DNA from: Amphiura filiformis
Lineage: Eukaryota; Echinodermata; Ophiuroidea; Amphilepidida; Amphiuridae
Direction of reading: 5' to 3'
Length of the DNA: 64,000 nt
Assembly (NCBI RefSeq): GCF_039555335.1
Contig: NC_092636.1
Span: forward strand, 56,289,706 to 56,353,705
Part shown: one piece after another, positions 23,603-35,148 of the stretch
How positions within the stretch are numbered: the stretch's first letter is position 1
Layout of the letters: each line of letters begins with the position of its first letter
The notes under the pieces: generated by a model
Seen by the model: only the letters and a program-made list of their open reading frames with translations
Told to the model about the DNA's origin: nothing
The model's database searches: none
Translations under genes and position numbers: made by a program

Positions 23603-25583
23603 TTAAAGCCATATTATAACATTTTCAAACAAAATAGATTAGCATTTCTTGCCATAAAATGTTAGCTTTTACTGTCAGATATATCCCCTTTTATTTTTGA
23701 GCCGAACAACTACGGCAAAGCAAAGAAAATTGGAATTTACTACCAGGGCACATGTCGCCAATACGTACCACTCCTTCGGTCATGCTATGGTACGACCCCG
23801 GTACCCCAGGTCAACATAAAAAGTGGTAACCATGTGTGTTCTAAATTTCGCAGAAAAGGGGTATTTTGTTGACTGAAATCGCGGACCGCGAAATCGCGAA
23901 AAAAGGGGGTATTCTGAGCATTGTCTCCGCAAAATTTTTAAAAAAAGGGGTATTTCACAGGTTCGTTTGATCGATGTCTTCAGCCCTACATACATACTGT
24001 GTAATTGCCAAAGGAATCTTGTAAATTCATTCCCTTTCCAGAGATATCGGCAAATATATTCGATTTGTATTTTTTGTCCCGGGTTTTTTTGTCTGTCGAC
24101 AGACAGAAAATATACAATCCTATGGCTATGGACCATTGAAAATATACGTTTTGGTCCATATCTCGTCAACGGTAAGTCCCGGCGGTAAGTCCGATTTGCG
24201 GGAGTACAACAGACACAAAGTAATGTTCATACTTGCACATTTTGTACTTAATATATTAAAATATTTGGAGTCATTGAAAAGGGGTGTCTGGAAATCTTCA
24301 GTGCCGCCGACAAGGGAGGATAACCGGGTGCGTTACCCCGGGGCCCGGGGTCCTAGGGGCCCATAAAAATAGAACACACTTTACTATGGGGCAGTAAAAG
24401 CAACGAAAAGGGACCTAAGGGCCCGTAATAGCTAAAGAAAAGATACCTTGTAATTAAGGCATAAATTATTATTCTTTGCTTTACTAGGGGCCAACAAAGG
24501 TCTCTTTTCTTGTCCATTAGGCCTAAGGTATCTCTTCGTTGCTTTTTACGGGTCCTCCGAGATCTCTTTTGTTTCTTTTTATGGGTCCATTAAGGTTTCT
24601 TTTCTTTACTGATTGAGCTTTTTTACATACTCACTAAGGTCTCTTTTCTTTCCTTTACGGGCCTATGATATCTTTTCTTTGCTTTTTACGAGCCCACTAC
24701 CAATGCATAAAAAGCAAACAAAAGTAGCGGGCCCGCAAAAACCAAAGAAAAGAGACGTGCATTAAAAAAAAAATACAAGATAGCCTTTGAAGCACACACT
24801 CTAATAAATATTTCACTTGGATTTACTGTTTGCTTTTGCCAAAATGATCATCCTCGATATAAATCTTCGAGAAATCGGGGGAGTGCAGCTTAATCATGGG
24901 AACACAAAATACAAATTTTCGCGCGCTTTATGCCCTTCAGTTTATTATTTGATCATTTACCTTAAAATTGACAATTTTTCCACGCTTCGCACGACGTTTG
25001 TTTCAATAAGTTCAATATGGGAGCAAAAGTCGCTAATTCGAATTCCAAATTTTCGGGGCTTCGCGCGCATTTTGTCCTATTCAAGGGTTCATACTTGGAT
25101 CATTTTAGCTTAAAATTGGCTTAAAATTGACACTGGCATTTTTTCACTCCGCGTGGAAGTTATTAAGAGGACGAGGAGTCCTGCACCGTCATCACTGATC
25201 AAAGGGGCCTGTGCGTTCACATTGCCCCCGGGCCCGTAATGGCTCTCGGCAGCACTGGAAATCTTCTCATTGAAAACCTTGAAAAAGGGGGTATTTTTTA
25301 CCCTGATTTTGTCAGTGATTTGGCAAAAAAAGGGGGGTAAAATCAATGAAAAATCAGTGAAAAGGGGGGTTTTGAAAAAAGGAAGAACACACATGGTTAC
25401 CACTTTTTATGTTGACCTGGGGTACCGGGGGTACGACCCTTTGTTGTGTATATCACCGTCCCGCACGCCGTGTATGTACTGTGTGTTATGAACATCGTGT
25501 ATGCGTTCGACTAATAATTCCATCGTAATAATTTTAATTCAGTGAGGGCGTCCTCCTCAACAAATGTTATAATATGGCTTTAA
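23603..25583. mobile_element. 2-kb foldback DNA element in TRIM intron
   Basis: The terminal inverted repeats TTAAAGCCATATTATAACA and TGTTATAATATGGCTTTAA match the ends of the 11416-12028 element. A second inverted pair lies inside: TACCCCAGGTCAACATAAAA near 23801 and its complement near 25405-25425. The middle (24384-24760) is a degenerate minisatellite. No intact transposase frame. Confidence 0.75.
24384..24760. repeat. Degenerate minisatellite (AAAGAAAAGAGACCTTA / complement)
   Basis: Recurring unit of roughly 40-50 bp built on the phrase TAAGGTCTCTTTTCTTTGCT followed by TTTACGGGCC, in both orientations (ACCTAAGGGCCCGTAATAGC near 24412, GGTCTCTTTTCTTTCCTTTA near 24640). Internal to the 23603-25583 element. 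Confidence 0.6.
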
Positions 25584-25593
25584 ATCATCAATG

Positions 25594-25870
25594 AGTTATT
25601 CCATTTGATATTGGCACACCCATGTGGAAGATTTAAGAATAGTCTTCCACAGAGAGAGTAAGTTTTTCAAATGGAATTGACTAGAGTCAATTATTTTGAA
25701 ACCCATACTCCCCCTGTATATGGATTTACCTAAATCGTTCACAACTGGAGTGAGTACTTCAAATGGAAGTTACCCAATTGCCTTTTCTACTTGAAACACA
25801 TACTCCCTCTGTAGAAAACTTCAGTTAAATCTTCCACAGGGGGCATATTAGTTTCAAATGCAATAGCCTA
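25594..25870. repeat. Diverged TTCCATTTGAAATC palindromic repeat
   Basis: Repeated phrases TTCCATTTGATATTGGCACA, AGTCTTCCACAGAGAGAGTA and TACTCCCCCTGT belong to the short palindromic family of 3924-4092, here in at least two abutting partial copies just downstream of exon E6. Confidence 0.55.
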
Positions 25871-25880
25871 ATGCCCTTAC

Positions 25881-25982
25881 CAAGTTGGATGTGGATGGAA
25901 TATTCTCTTGAGATGTTTCCTCTGCATCAATTTGTTGTGATGAGGTGCTTGGCTCGGTGCCCATTTCTCCTGTATACATGTC
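25881..25982 (-). CDS. TRIM gene, acidic exon E6
   Basis: A 102-nt, phase 0-0 exon with acceptor gtgacttatag and donor TTG|gtaagg. It encodes 34 residues including STSSQQIDAEETSQENIPST. The block QQIDAEETSQE closely matches QQHVDVEEVSQD of exon E4, which suggests exon duplication. No known domain; acidic, Ser/Thr/Gln-rich. Confidence 0.75.
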
Positions 25983-26111
25983 CTATAAGTCACAAAACAA
26001 TGGGATTTGTAAATAATAAGATCATATATCTGTATTCCATCCCACTTTCTTTAATTTCTCTCCATCTTCTCACATTGTCTCCTCTCATTTCTCTATGTCT
26101 ATTATATTTAC

Positions 26112-27090
26112 AAGCCGACGTCAAACGTCGGCTTGTGCTGTCTCTTCTCAATTCTTTCTTCTTTCTTTCTTTCTTCTTTCTTCTGGCAACCGCAATCAAC
26201 TGCATGTAGCTCCATAAGGGATTGACAGATTTCAACCAAAGTTGACCCAAATGACCATTGGGCTAGGCCAAACCTTCCATTTGACTTTGACTCGCTGTGA
26301 CCTTTGACCTAGCTATAATGGTCAAAATGTGATTTCACAAAAATGCTACTCCTTCCACAAATTTCATGCGATGGGGACATGGTTATATCATGTCACTCGA
26401 CTTTAGTCGGTGTCTATAGGGTGTGCTCAGATAAGAGGTCAAAGGTCATTAAGGGGTCATTTCCGGTCAAAGTCTAAAAATATTCAAAAAATCACTGTCT
26501 TTACAAATTACATAGCAGAGAGTCGCGATTAGCCCACATGCATCGCTACTAGCCAGGGTCTTTAGGATGCCTACAGTTTTGGGGTCAAAGGTCATTAAGG
26601 GGTTACTTCCGTCAAAAACCAAAATTATCAAAAATGTTCAAAAAAATTGTATCTCAAAATGTAAACAGACCAGAGTAATATAACCATCATACATGAATCA
26701 GTGTTACGTGATGTATGCATGGTATTTTTATTTTGGGGGTCAAAGGTCATTAAGGGGTCACTTCCTGTTTTTAGCTAGATAATTTCAAGAATTTTTATCT
26801 CGACAACTGAACATAGTAGAATTTTTTAATTAAAACTGGAACAATGCATTTTGTCGGTGTACATAAGGTTTTTTTTTCATTGAGGGCAAAAGGTGATTAA
26901 GGGGGTCAAAAGGTCAATCAAAAATTTTCAAAAAATCAAAATCCATGTATAAGTTCCGATTAAGCTGAAATTCACCAGGAATATTTCTTATGACATCCTA
27001 AGCACAATGCAAGAGCAGTTGACCCCATCCGTGACCCAGGGGTCAAGTTATAGGGGTCAAATTGCGGCTTGTATTCAGCGTCTGTTGACT
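26112..27090. repeat. Left arm of a large inverted repeat, rich in AGGTCA motifs
   Basis: Starts at a small hairpin (AGCCGACGTCAAACGTCGGCT, 26113-26133) and carries three copies of AGGTCAAAGGTCATTAAGGG-type sequence. Roughly 26315-27020 is the reverse complement of 29250-29980, for example CACTGTCTTTACAAATTACA at about 26500 against TGTAATTTGTAAAGACAGTG at about 29779. The two copies face each other across TRIM exon E5. Each contains AGGTCA-A-AGGTCA (DR1 spacing) followed by TTAAG and GGGTCA. Confidence 0.75.
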
Positions 27091-27788
27091 CTAGTCCCCA
27101 TTATCATCTTCTATATTAACCACTCTCATCGTCTCATTTGTTTCTCTCATTCCCTCCCCTCTCTCCTAATTTCCTTATAAATCTACCTATATGAAAAAAC
27201 CGTATTTGTTTTCAACAAGAGCCAGGAAATGTAACCTCTGCATGTTTTTGAATATGAGTCTTATACCATTTACACTGCTATAGGTTTTATATTATATAAC
27301 TGAGCAAATAAATGGGAAGAACACTGATCAGGGGTCCTAGTATTTCACAAAAACAATATTTACCTGCCTCAAAAAAACAAAATTCCATGAGAAATATTTC
27401 CACTTTACCAAGGTTATGTCAGTTTGTGGACTGTTTAAAATAACTACCTAGAGTCAGAGAAGCAGGGCAAATTCTTTCCATAAGTATGAAATATGAACTC
27501 AATTTGTAGACTTTGTAATAGCTTGGAATAATACCTTGTATGCAAGACATGTGTATGCCAAAGTGAGTTGGGTTGCTCAAATTCCACAATTTTTTCTTGA
27601 CTTTGGCTATTTTTCATTTTCCCTGTCTGAATAAATGGATTTTCATTTCCCTGATTTCCATGCGTGGCTGGAAAAAATGATTGAGAATACCTAAACATCT
27701 GAACTTAAAGTTATAGTCCCTGTAAGAACAGGTTGATTAATCAAGGTTGCTTGCAGGCCTTGGAGTAATACAGATTCATTCTACTTAC
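27091..27788. other. TRIM intron sequence between left arm and exon E5
   Basis: AT-rich, nothing recognised. Short frames on the minus strand lack splice sites. Confidence 0.35.
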
Positions 27789-27875
27789 ATGTACATTGAT
27801 ATTTGATGCTGTGTCTTCTGAAGTATCTTGGGTCACATCTTGTTGTAACACAGCATCACCATCTGGTACCACCGG
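27789..27875 (-). CDS. TRIM gene, acidic exon E5
   Basis: An 87-nt, phase 0-0 exon with acceptor ctcctttcag and donor CAT|gtaagt. It encodes 29 residues including VLQQDVTQDTSEDTASN. It shares the QQ-x-V core with exons E3, E4 and E6. It is the exon enclosed by the large inverted repeats at 26112-27090 and 29160-30180. Confidence 0.75.
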
Positions 27876-28395
27876 CTGAAAGGAGAGTATATTCAACTTC
27901 AAATTATTACCGTTTCAGGGGTTACTCTCTGGTAAGTTAAACCCCTGCCCTTATCTAACTTCACCCTAACCTAGCATATACGAACAACCATACTATTGCT
28001 TTAATGATGTCGTCTATTCATGTGTAGTGGCAAAAATAATAAATAAGGAAGTTATTTTAAAAAGCAACACCATCACCAGTGCGCTTTCACTGGCTCAACC
28101 AGTATCTTCAATGGATGTTATTACTCAGGAGGTCTTTTGTTGCTACTGATGTTATTGAGATACTGCTGATGATGTCACAGGAACCAAGGGGCCACAGCAT
28201 ATTTTTATATGATATCATCAACACCTGTGTTGTTCTGTGAGTGTTACCCATCTTTAGCATAGGAGTTTAAAAATCACTTTCTATTTAATGCTATTGTTTT
28301 GTAAAAACATGCCCTGAAATTGAACCCAACAAAAATTAAACACATCTGCGTTTTGGCTTTTTCTTTCCAAATTTTTTCTTTCCACGCTTTTATAC

Positions 28396-28906
28396 CCGGG
28401 GGGGGGCACTTCAATTTGAAATGGATATAGGTGTAGGGCTGGCACTTTCGCACTAAGGCGCATTCAGTGAGAGCAAAATGTAAAAAATATGGGGTCATTG
28501 GGTGAGAGCATGATCTTTGGCATTCGGTGAGAGCAAAATGTAAAAAATATGGGGTCTTTGGGTGAGAGCATGACCTTTTTTTTAAATGGAATCATTGGGT
28601 GAGAACCGAAAAAGCGCCACAGGAAGCTCGAAAATCAAATTTCTAGTTCTAAATGGCTTCAAATTCTTTGTTTTTTCAAAATAAGTAACAAAATCAGTGA
28701 TAAATGAAAGTTGCTGTTCAAATTGAAGTTATAAGGGTCTTTGGGTGACAGATCAAATGGAAAAATAGGGGGTCTTTGGGTGACAGAGCATGTGTTTGTA
28801 AAAAATATATGGGGTCTTTAGGTGACAGCGATGCTGGAAAAGGGGGTCTTAACAGCCCTACATACGTGTCACCTCCAAAGTTGGAGTGCCCCCCCCCCCC
28901 CCAGGG
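28396..28906. mobile_element. MITE, GGGGGCACTTC family, copy 2, with 8-bp TSD
   Basis: Same family as 3174-3669 and similar along its full length (shared CACTTCAATTTGAAATGGAT-type start, GGGGTCTTTGGGTGACAG units, TTGGAGTGCCCCCC end). A perfect target duplication TTTTATAC flanks it at 28388-28395 and 28907-28914, pointing to a hAT-like transposase acting in trans. No coding capacity. Confidence 0.85.
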
Positions 28907-29159
28907 TTTTATACAGCAACAACTAGGAGCTGAGACAGGGCACCATTGAACCACACTCAGGGTATGGCAGTATATATCACCATGCATGGCTCATGTGTAA
29001 GGCTCATCAACACAATACAGAATAAACTGCAGTATCAATACTTATGGTCAGCATCCTCAAATTGTGCAGTTTATTTGTTAGAGCTTGCTTATTACAGCAT
29101 AATTACTGTAACGTAGACTGATGTGTTTTTGTAAAATAAAATGAAACGAGATCTGATTG

Positions 29160-30180
29160 CGTTCGCCTGCGACCGCGAGCATGCACAGCCAGCAGTGACA
29201 AATGAGTTATGACCCGAATCTGTGAGAACCGGAAGTGATCCCTTAATTACCTTTGACCCTGCAAAATAATATTACATAGTGCTTAGGATGTCATAAGGAA
29301 TATTCCTGGTGAATTTCAGCTTAATTGGAACTTATACATGGATTTTGATTTTTTTTTAAATTTATGATTGACCTTTTGACCCCCTTAATGACCTTTGACC
29401 TCAATGAAAAAAAACACCTTATGTACACCGACAAAATGCATTGTTCCAATTTTAATTAAAAAATTCTACTATATATGTTTAGTTGTCGAGATAAAAATTC
29501 TTGAAGTTATTTAGCTAAAAACAGGAAGTGACCCCTTAATGACCTTTGACCCCAAAATAAAAAATACCATGCATACATCAGGTAACACTGATTCATGTAT
29601 GATGGTTATATTACTCTGGTCTGTTTATATTTTGAGATAAAAATTTTTAAAATTTTTTTGATAATTTTGGTTTTTGACCGGAAGTAACCCCTTAATGACC
29701 TTTGACCCCAAAACTGTAGGCATCCTAAAGACCCTGGCTAGTAACGATGCATGTGTGATAATGGCGACTCTCTGCTATGTAATTTGTAAAGACAGTGATT
29801 TTTTGAATATTTTTTACAAATTTTTCAGACTTTTTCCGGAAGTGACCCCTTAATGACCTTTGATCCAAATTCTGTGAACAACTTTTATACACTGGCTATA
29901 GATGATGCATGGGTGTAAGTGACGTCACGGTGCTATGTAATATGTGGGAGGAGTAGCATTTTTAGTGAAAATCCAAGTTTTGGCCATTGACCAGAAGTGG
30001 ATGACATTTGACCGGAAGTTGATCATGTGACATCTGTGGCACCACCAAACGGTTCTACTGACCAAGTATGGTCAACATGCCTGAAAGCATGTGGCTACGA
30101 TGGCCGATTATGATAATGTTGACAGAAGAAAGAAGAAGAACGCGGTAAAAAGAATGCACAGCGCCGATGGCGGCTGTGCA
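29160..30180. repeat. Right arm of the large inverted repeat
   Basis: Inverted counterpart of 26112-27090. It carries ACCCCTTAATGACCTTTGAC several times. Phrases ACCCTGGCTAGTAACGATGC (29730) and ATGCATCGCTACTAGCCAGG (left arm) pair almost perfectly. It ends beside exon E4 in sequence GCGCCGATGGCGGCTGTGC, reminiscent of the hairpin tip at 26113. Confidence 0.75.
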
Positions 30181-30194
30181 ATCAGTAATCTTAC

Positions 30195-30302
30195 CTCTTG
30201 TGATGTTGAGTTGGATGCTGCCTCACTGTCTTGACTAACTTCCTCTACATCAACATGTTGTTGTGAAACTGAATTTGCCTCTATTACTGATTGGCTTGCA
30301 AC
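30195..30302 (-). CDS. TRIM gene, acidic exon E4
   Basis: A 108-nt, phase 0-0 exon with acceptor gtatcaaaag and donor GAG|gtaaga. It encodes 36 residues including SVSQQHVDVEEVSQDSEAAS. The acceptor has a weak pyrimidine tract, so this exon may be skipped in some transcripts; its phase keeps the frame either way. Closest partner is exon E6. Confidence 0.73.
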
Positions 30303-30742
30303 CTTTTGATACAAACACATACAAAAACCTTAATTACATGCAGGTGACAAATAAAAAACACCCTGTTCTACTGGGCCCAACCAATCTACATTTTGCACTT
30401 TTTGTTTTAGCTGTATGCATGTAAAATTAATAGGTTTGTTTGTGTGCAAAAGTGGATTTATTTTGATTGAAAACACACAAGTGATTTTTAATTTTTATTT
30501 GAACATTTGGTAATTTTTATGGTCAGACCCTGCTTAAAAGGTCTGTCCACCCACAGAACAGTTTTTTATCACCTTAAAAACAATTGATTAGACCAGATGT
30601 TGTGATGTTTCTCTTCAAGTTGAGAATTCCAGTCAAACAGTAGTACCCCCTGGAAAAAATGTCACTTGGTTAAGGAAGGCCAAACATTTTGGCTGCAACA
30701 TCGGAGATAACATCTAACAACAAGGCGGTTCTCGAACCACGA
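30303..30742. other. TRIM intron sequence, nothing recognised
   Basis: AT-rich intronic sequence between exon E4 and the GTCTCGCC-bounded repeat; no feature supported. Confidence 0.3.
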
Positions 30743-31802
30743 GTCTCGCCTGCTTTTGCGACCACCTGCTTTTTCAATTACTTTTGGTAGAGGTAAATGA
30801 ATTTGGCGGTTATCGGCTGGGCACGATTATCTGGCTGATGGTGACTGTACCCACCAAGTGTCATGCCCATGCAACAGGTTTTACTAATTTGACCTCAGAT
30901 GACCCCTGGTGATCTCGAAATGACCTTCCAAAAATTAAGCTTAAAATGTTGACTGTACCCACCAAGTTTCATGCCCATACGACTGTTTTTACTAATTTGA
31001 CCTCAAATGACCCCTGGTGACCTCAAAATGACCTTCCAAAAATTTGGCTTAAAATGTTGACTGTACCCACCAAGTTTCATGCCCATATGATTGTTTTTAC
31101 TACTTTGACCCCCAAATGACCCCTGGTGACCTCGAAATGACCTTCCAAAAATTTGGCTTTAAATATTGACTGTACCCACCAAGTTTCATGCCCATCCAAC
31201 AGTTTTTACTAATTTGACCTCAGATGACCCCTGGTGACCTTGAAATGACCTTCCAAAAATGTGGCTTTAAATGTTGACTGTACCCACCAATTTTCATGCC
31301 CATCCAACACTTTTTACTAATTTGACCTCAGATGACCCCTGGTGACCTCGAAATGACCTTCCAAAAATTTGGCTTTAAATGTTGACTGTACCCACCAAGT
31401 TTCATGCCCATACGACAGTTTTTACTAATTTGACCTCAGATGACCTCTGGTGACCTCGAAATGACCTTCCAAAAATTTGGCTTTAAATGTTGAATGGACC
31501 CACCAAGTGTCATGGACATATGACAGTTTTTACTAATTTGACTTCAGATGACCCCTAGATGACCTCAGTGACCTTGACCCACTAACCAATACAAACCGGT
31601 TCTGTCTCGGGTCAAGATGCACCCACCCACCAAGTTTGAGGAACGTATGCGACTCATAGTCTCCGAGAAAATAGGCGGAAAGCAAACTTTAACCAAAACT
31701 TTAACCAAATTTGTCACATACACACCCCCACCCCCACATACACACATCTGCACATCTGCATGGAAAAGTGATTATATAGTCTCCTGCCTTATCAGGCGAG
31801 AC
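30743..31802. mobile_element. Element with GTCTCGCCTG ends enclosing a satellite
   Basis: GTCTCGCCTG at 30743-30752 is matched by the inverted CAGGCGAGAC at 31793-31802. The two ends bracket the 108-bp tandem array. The ends are short, so this is a weak call, but the array is unlikely to have arisen independently of them. Confidence 0.45.
30841..31580. repeat. 108-bp tandem satellite, seven units
   Basis: The phrase GACTGTACCCACCAAG recurs with steps of 108, 108, 109, 108, 108 and 108 bp (30843, 30951, 31059, 31168, 31276, 31384, diverged at 31492). Each unit also carries TTCATGCCCAT, TTTTTACTAATTTGACCTCA and CCTGGTGACCTCGAAATGAC. On the minus strand each unit reads AGGTCA-N5-AGGTCA-N4-GGGTCA-N4-AGGTCA, the half-site of nuclear receptors. 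No open reading frame persists across units. Confidence 0.92.
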
Positions 31803-34800
31803 AAAAAAGTAAGCTGTTCTGGTTGACATGGTTTAATTAATCATAATTTGGTTTACATCGTTTGAAAGCAAGTAGGAGGGGCATCGGCATCAGCAGCCAT
31901 TGGGAGTCCCAGATTGCTTGTTCAAAAGCCACAGAAGATGAAAGTCAGATTCCTCAAAAGATAGGTATGTCAGAGAAACAATGGGGTTTCCAGTTGAAAT
32001 CTATACACCCCTCAATCTCCAACAGAAGGAGTGAGGATGAGATGGCCGAGCGGTCTCTAAGGCACTGAGCTGACAGCCGGGATAATACAATCTGCATGGG
32101 TTCAAGCCTTGGGCTTGCCTTCGATGAGAATTCATTTGCCTATCCTAAAATGTTCCTATAATTTCAGGAATCCTGTGATTATGTTCAGTTATTGTGAGAT
32201 TAGTTTATCAGAGATAATTTCTCTGATTGTGAAGCAGACTCTGTTTCAAGCAGTACATAAAATATAATTGTAGAATTCCTTCTCACCCCCAAACACTGCT
32301 TAGGGCTCATATTGAAATACCCTACCACGTTTTCACACAGAAAGAAGGCAGGATTCCCCTCGCTAAGCGCGCACCTCAGGAAAGCTCGGTCATAAAACGG
32401 ATGGATTATATGCATCAGTGATACACCCTGCCCAGGATTTTAACAAAAGAAGGCTAGCACAGGAAAGCTGCAGGATGGCACATAAGGGAATTTCAATATG
32501 AGCCCTTAGCACATGCAGATATGTGTAGTGTATGAATGGCGTCTCGTGTTTGGAAAGTCACATAAAGCTGGTGGTCCTGTGTACAGGAAGAATCAAAACC
32601 TTGTGCATGCTAAGTGTCAGCTATTCATCCCGGTTCTGATATCTGCAATCAATCCTAGGTTCCAGGATCGTACATAGGTAAACTATGCAAGTAAAGCCAG
32701 TGCGACAATACTCATATTAGGGATAACCATCAAAATTTCATGTTGACCCTATTGCTACAAAAGATTGTTTTCTGAGTAGAACTAATCAACAGAAGTATTT
32801 TGGTGGTTAAATGGTCAAAATCGGTCAAAAACTTTTCGAATTATGAATTATCAAAGTTTCCCATTCTGACCGGTCATTGGAACGAAATAAAATGACAAGG
32901 TCCAAAAATAGCAGTTGGGAGCAAAATTGGCATAAGCATATATTTACCTTTATATATTTCTTTATTTTAACATATTTGCAAACATGAAACAAGCATATTG
33001 TGAAAGTATCAAAGGGTTTCTTATGAAATGGCACTTAACTAGTCACTGGCATAACTTATTTTTTCAAACCAAGGCATTGAAATCATGCATTTAGAGGACA
33101 TTTGCCAAAAATCATCCAAGATAGCCGATATGGCACAAAATCAAAATTGCACTAAGTAGGTGAACTTTTTTTTCACAACCAAGAATTTCAATGTTATTGG
33201 GTTTAATATGACCAATTAGTAGGTGTATGTAAACAAAATCTTAAGTTTTAAAGGTCATTGACTCATTCACAACAATAGAGATTATCCTCATCATGCTCAT
33301 GTGTATTCCTGTAGTATTCCTCATTCAAACCAAAGTAGCACTCAATACATTATGAGTATCTTTGTTCAAACCAATTCAATGCTTGACCTCGGAGTTACCT
33401 GCATGACTATCGCGGGCTATTTTGAAACAGTTATGGTTGCACATTCAGGTACTTCTTTTGAAAGTCCTAAACAAGGTATAGCCAGCAGCAAGTTGTAGAT
33501 GTTATAGGCCTAAATATAAGAAAACGTTTAGGGTTAAGATCAGGTGAACAATACATCGAATGAGCACGAAACTTCACATTTATGTTCAAAAAGGTGTCTT
33601 CTTAACATGATTTGAAAGGAATATAAAATTCCAAAGGGAAGCTGGTGATTTAATTTGTAACTCGAGATCTACTTGTTCAATTTTTAACCTTTTTACAGAG
33701 GGTATGATAGAGGTATTACTGGCAACTCTGCCAAATTACAGCTCAGTAGGCCACGTTTTTCACCTGATCTTACTGATTTGAATATTTTGTGCCATTCTTG
33801 AGCAGTGCTAAACTCAGCCACTGGCAATTAAGCGCACTGTGGGGATGGACCAATTTTGACTCGCACTTACAGAAAAACAAAATAAGTTATGTTGCTGTAA
33901 TTTGCAAGATAGTTACAAAATATAATTGGCAGTAACTTCCCCAAATCTTACAGAAAAATATTGAAAAATAAAAGAATGAGATCAATTTAGAAATGTATGT
34001 GCAAGCAGTGCACAGTTGAGCTCCCTGCATGTCTATGGGAGTGTTCTAATCAAGTTGATGGTTCATTGGTCATCCCTACTCATATTGAGGTACAGCACAT
34101 ATATAGGAACAAGAAGAAGAAGGAGTGTAGATTTCAAATGGAGTCAACCATTCAGGTAACTTGTTTAAATGCACACTCCCTGTGTGGAAGATTAAGGGCA
34201 TGTCTTCCATATGGGGTATTTAGCTTTCAACAGGAATAGCTCAATACACAATAAGATGTTGGTATACATTAATCTTAAGAATTTAGTGTCATTTGCCGGC
34301 GATTCTACTTTTTCCACCGCAGCCTATCCCCTTTGGTAGTGCCTGCCGCAATCAGAACTAATTCTAACAGCATCATTTCTTTCACAAATGCTTTAAAGAC
34401 TCATCTCATTCCTCATGTCAAACTGGTTGTTTTCTTTGATGTTTTCCTTTCCTCTCTGTCTTCCTTTTCTTTATGTCCTCTGGTAAAAGGTACTTTAAAA
34501 TCTTGGTACATGAATGTATGATCATGAAGGAATCAATGAACAGCTAGGAATTTAGTGTCATGGAAATTTACTCCATAAAATAATAATATGTAATATTTAC
34601 AGTATGTATAAGTGACAGTATGATACAAATGAAATATCAAGTTAGTTACATGTTTGTTGAGAGAACTGTTTAAAAGCATGATACAAATGTGTTTTGGCAT
34701 TACTACATGTACATTAGATGGGAAGTTCTTGAATCTTGACATAAGGGAGAATTGACTCAATATTATCATCAGTGAAGATTGGTGTGCCCCAGGTCAGTGC

Positions 34801-34914
34801 TTTGTGTGTATGTCTTTGTTTTAAGCAATGATTATATAGGCTCAATATAAAAATGTTTATTTTGGTATGAGCCTGTGAATGACGAATTAACAATTTGAGT
34901 ACCTTATTATGAAC
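31803..34914. other. TRIM intron sequence with repeat fragments
   Basis: Holds the tRNA-like sequence, a fragment of the TTCCAGTTGAAATCTATACA family (31989-32020) and a fuller copy at 34125-34232 (TGTGTGGAAGATTAAGGGCA). No coding exon is supported. Confidence 0.4.
32028..32115 (+). tRNA. tRNA-Leu-like sequence (degenerate; pseudogene or SINE head)
   Basis: A box A-like ATGGCCGAGCGGTCTC followed by AAGGC matches the 5' half of tRNA-Leu genes, and a box B-like GGGTTCAAGCCT follows about 50 nt later. The T stem pairs poorly (mostly wobble) and no acceptor stem closes, so a working tRNA is unlikely. Fits a tRNA pseudogene or the head of a tRNA-derived SINE. Confidence 0.4.
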
Positions 34915-35090
34915 ACCAGGGAGGGCACTTTGATGTGAAATTGATACAGGTATAAGGCTGAGGCTCTCAAAGTAACAGGCTTTCTGTGAGAGAAAAATGC
35001 AAAAAATGTGGGGTCTTTGTGTGAAAGACGTACTGTTGGACTTAATTTATAATAATTTAAAGGGGTATCAAGTGAGAACACCCATACAGA
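34915..35090. repeat. Diverged GGGGGCACTTC-family fragment
   Basis: GAGGGCACTTTGATGTGAAA followed by GAGAGAAAAATGCAAAAAAT matches the first third of the 3174-3669 and 28396-28906 elements. A further piece with TGGCCTTTGGGTGACAGGTA is at 35955-36070. Confidence 0.55.
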
Positions 35091-35148
35091 AGCCTATTTT
35101 TTTTGTCCCTATTCAATGTGTATTTTTAATGTGAAAATTGTGAGTACA

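Noticed and set aside
30841..31580. 108-bp (36-codon) periodicity as a coding repeat
   Set aside because: Stop codons occur in every frame of the unit and one step is 109 bp, so the period being divisible by three is not meaningful.
30841..31580. CRISPR array
   Set aside because: Direct repeats are full tandem units without unique spacers, in a eukaryotic intron.
31617..31826. Open frame with MHPPTKFEERMRLIVSEKIG
   Set aside because: Lies in the edge of the satellite-bearing repeat, has no splice sites and continues the CACCCACCAAGTTT phrase of the 108-bp unit.
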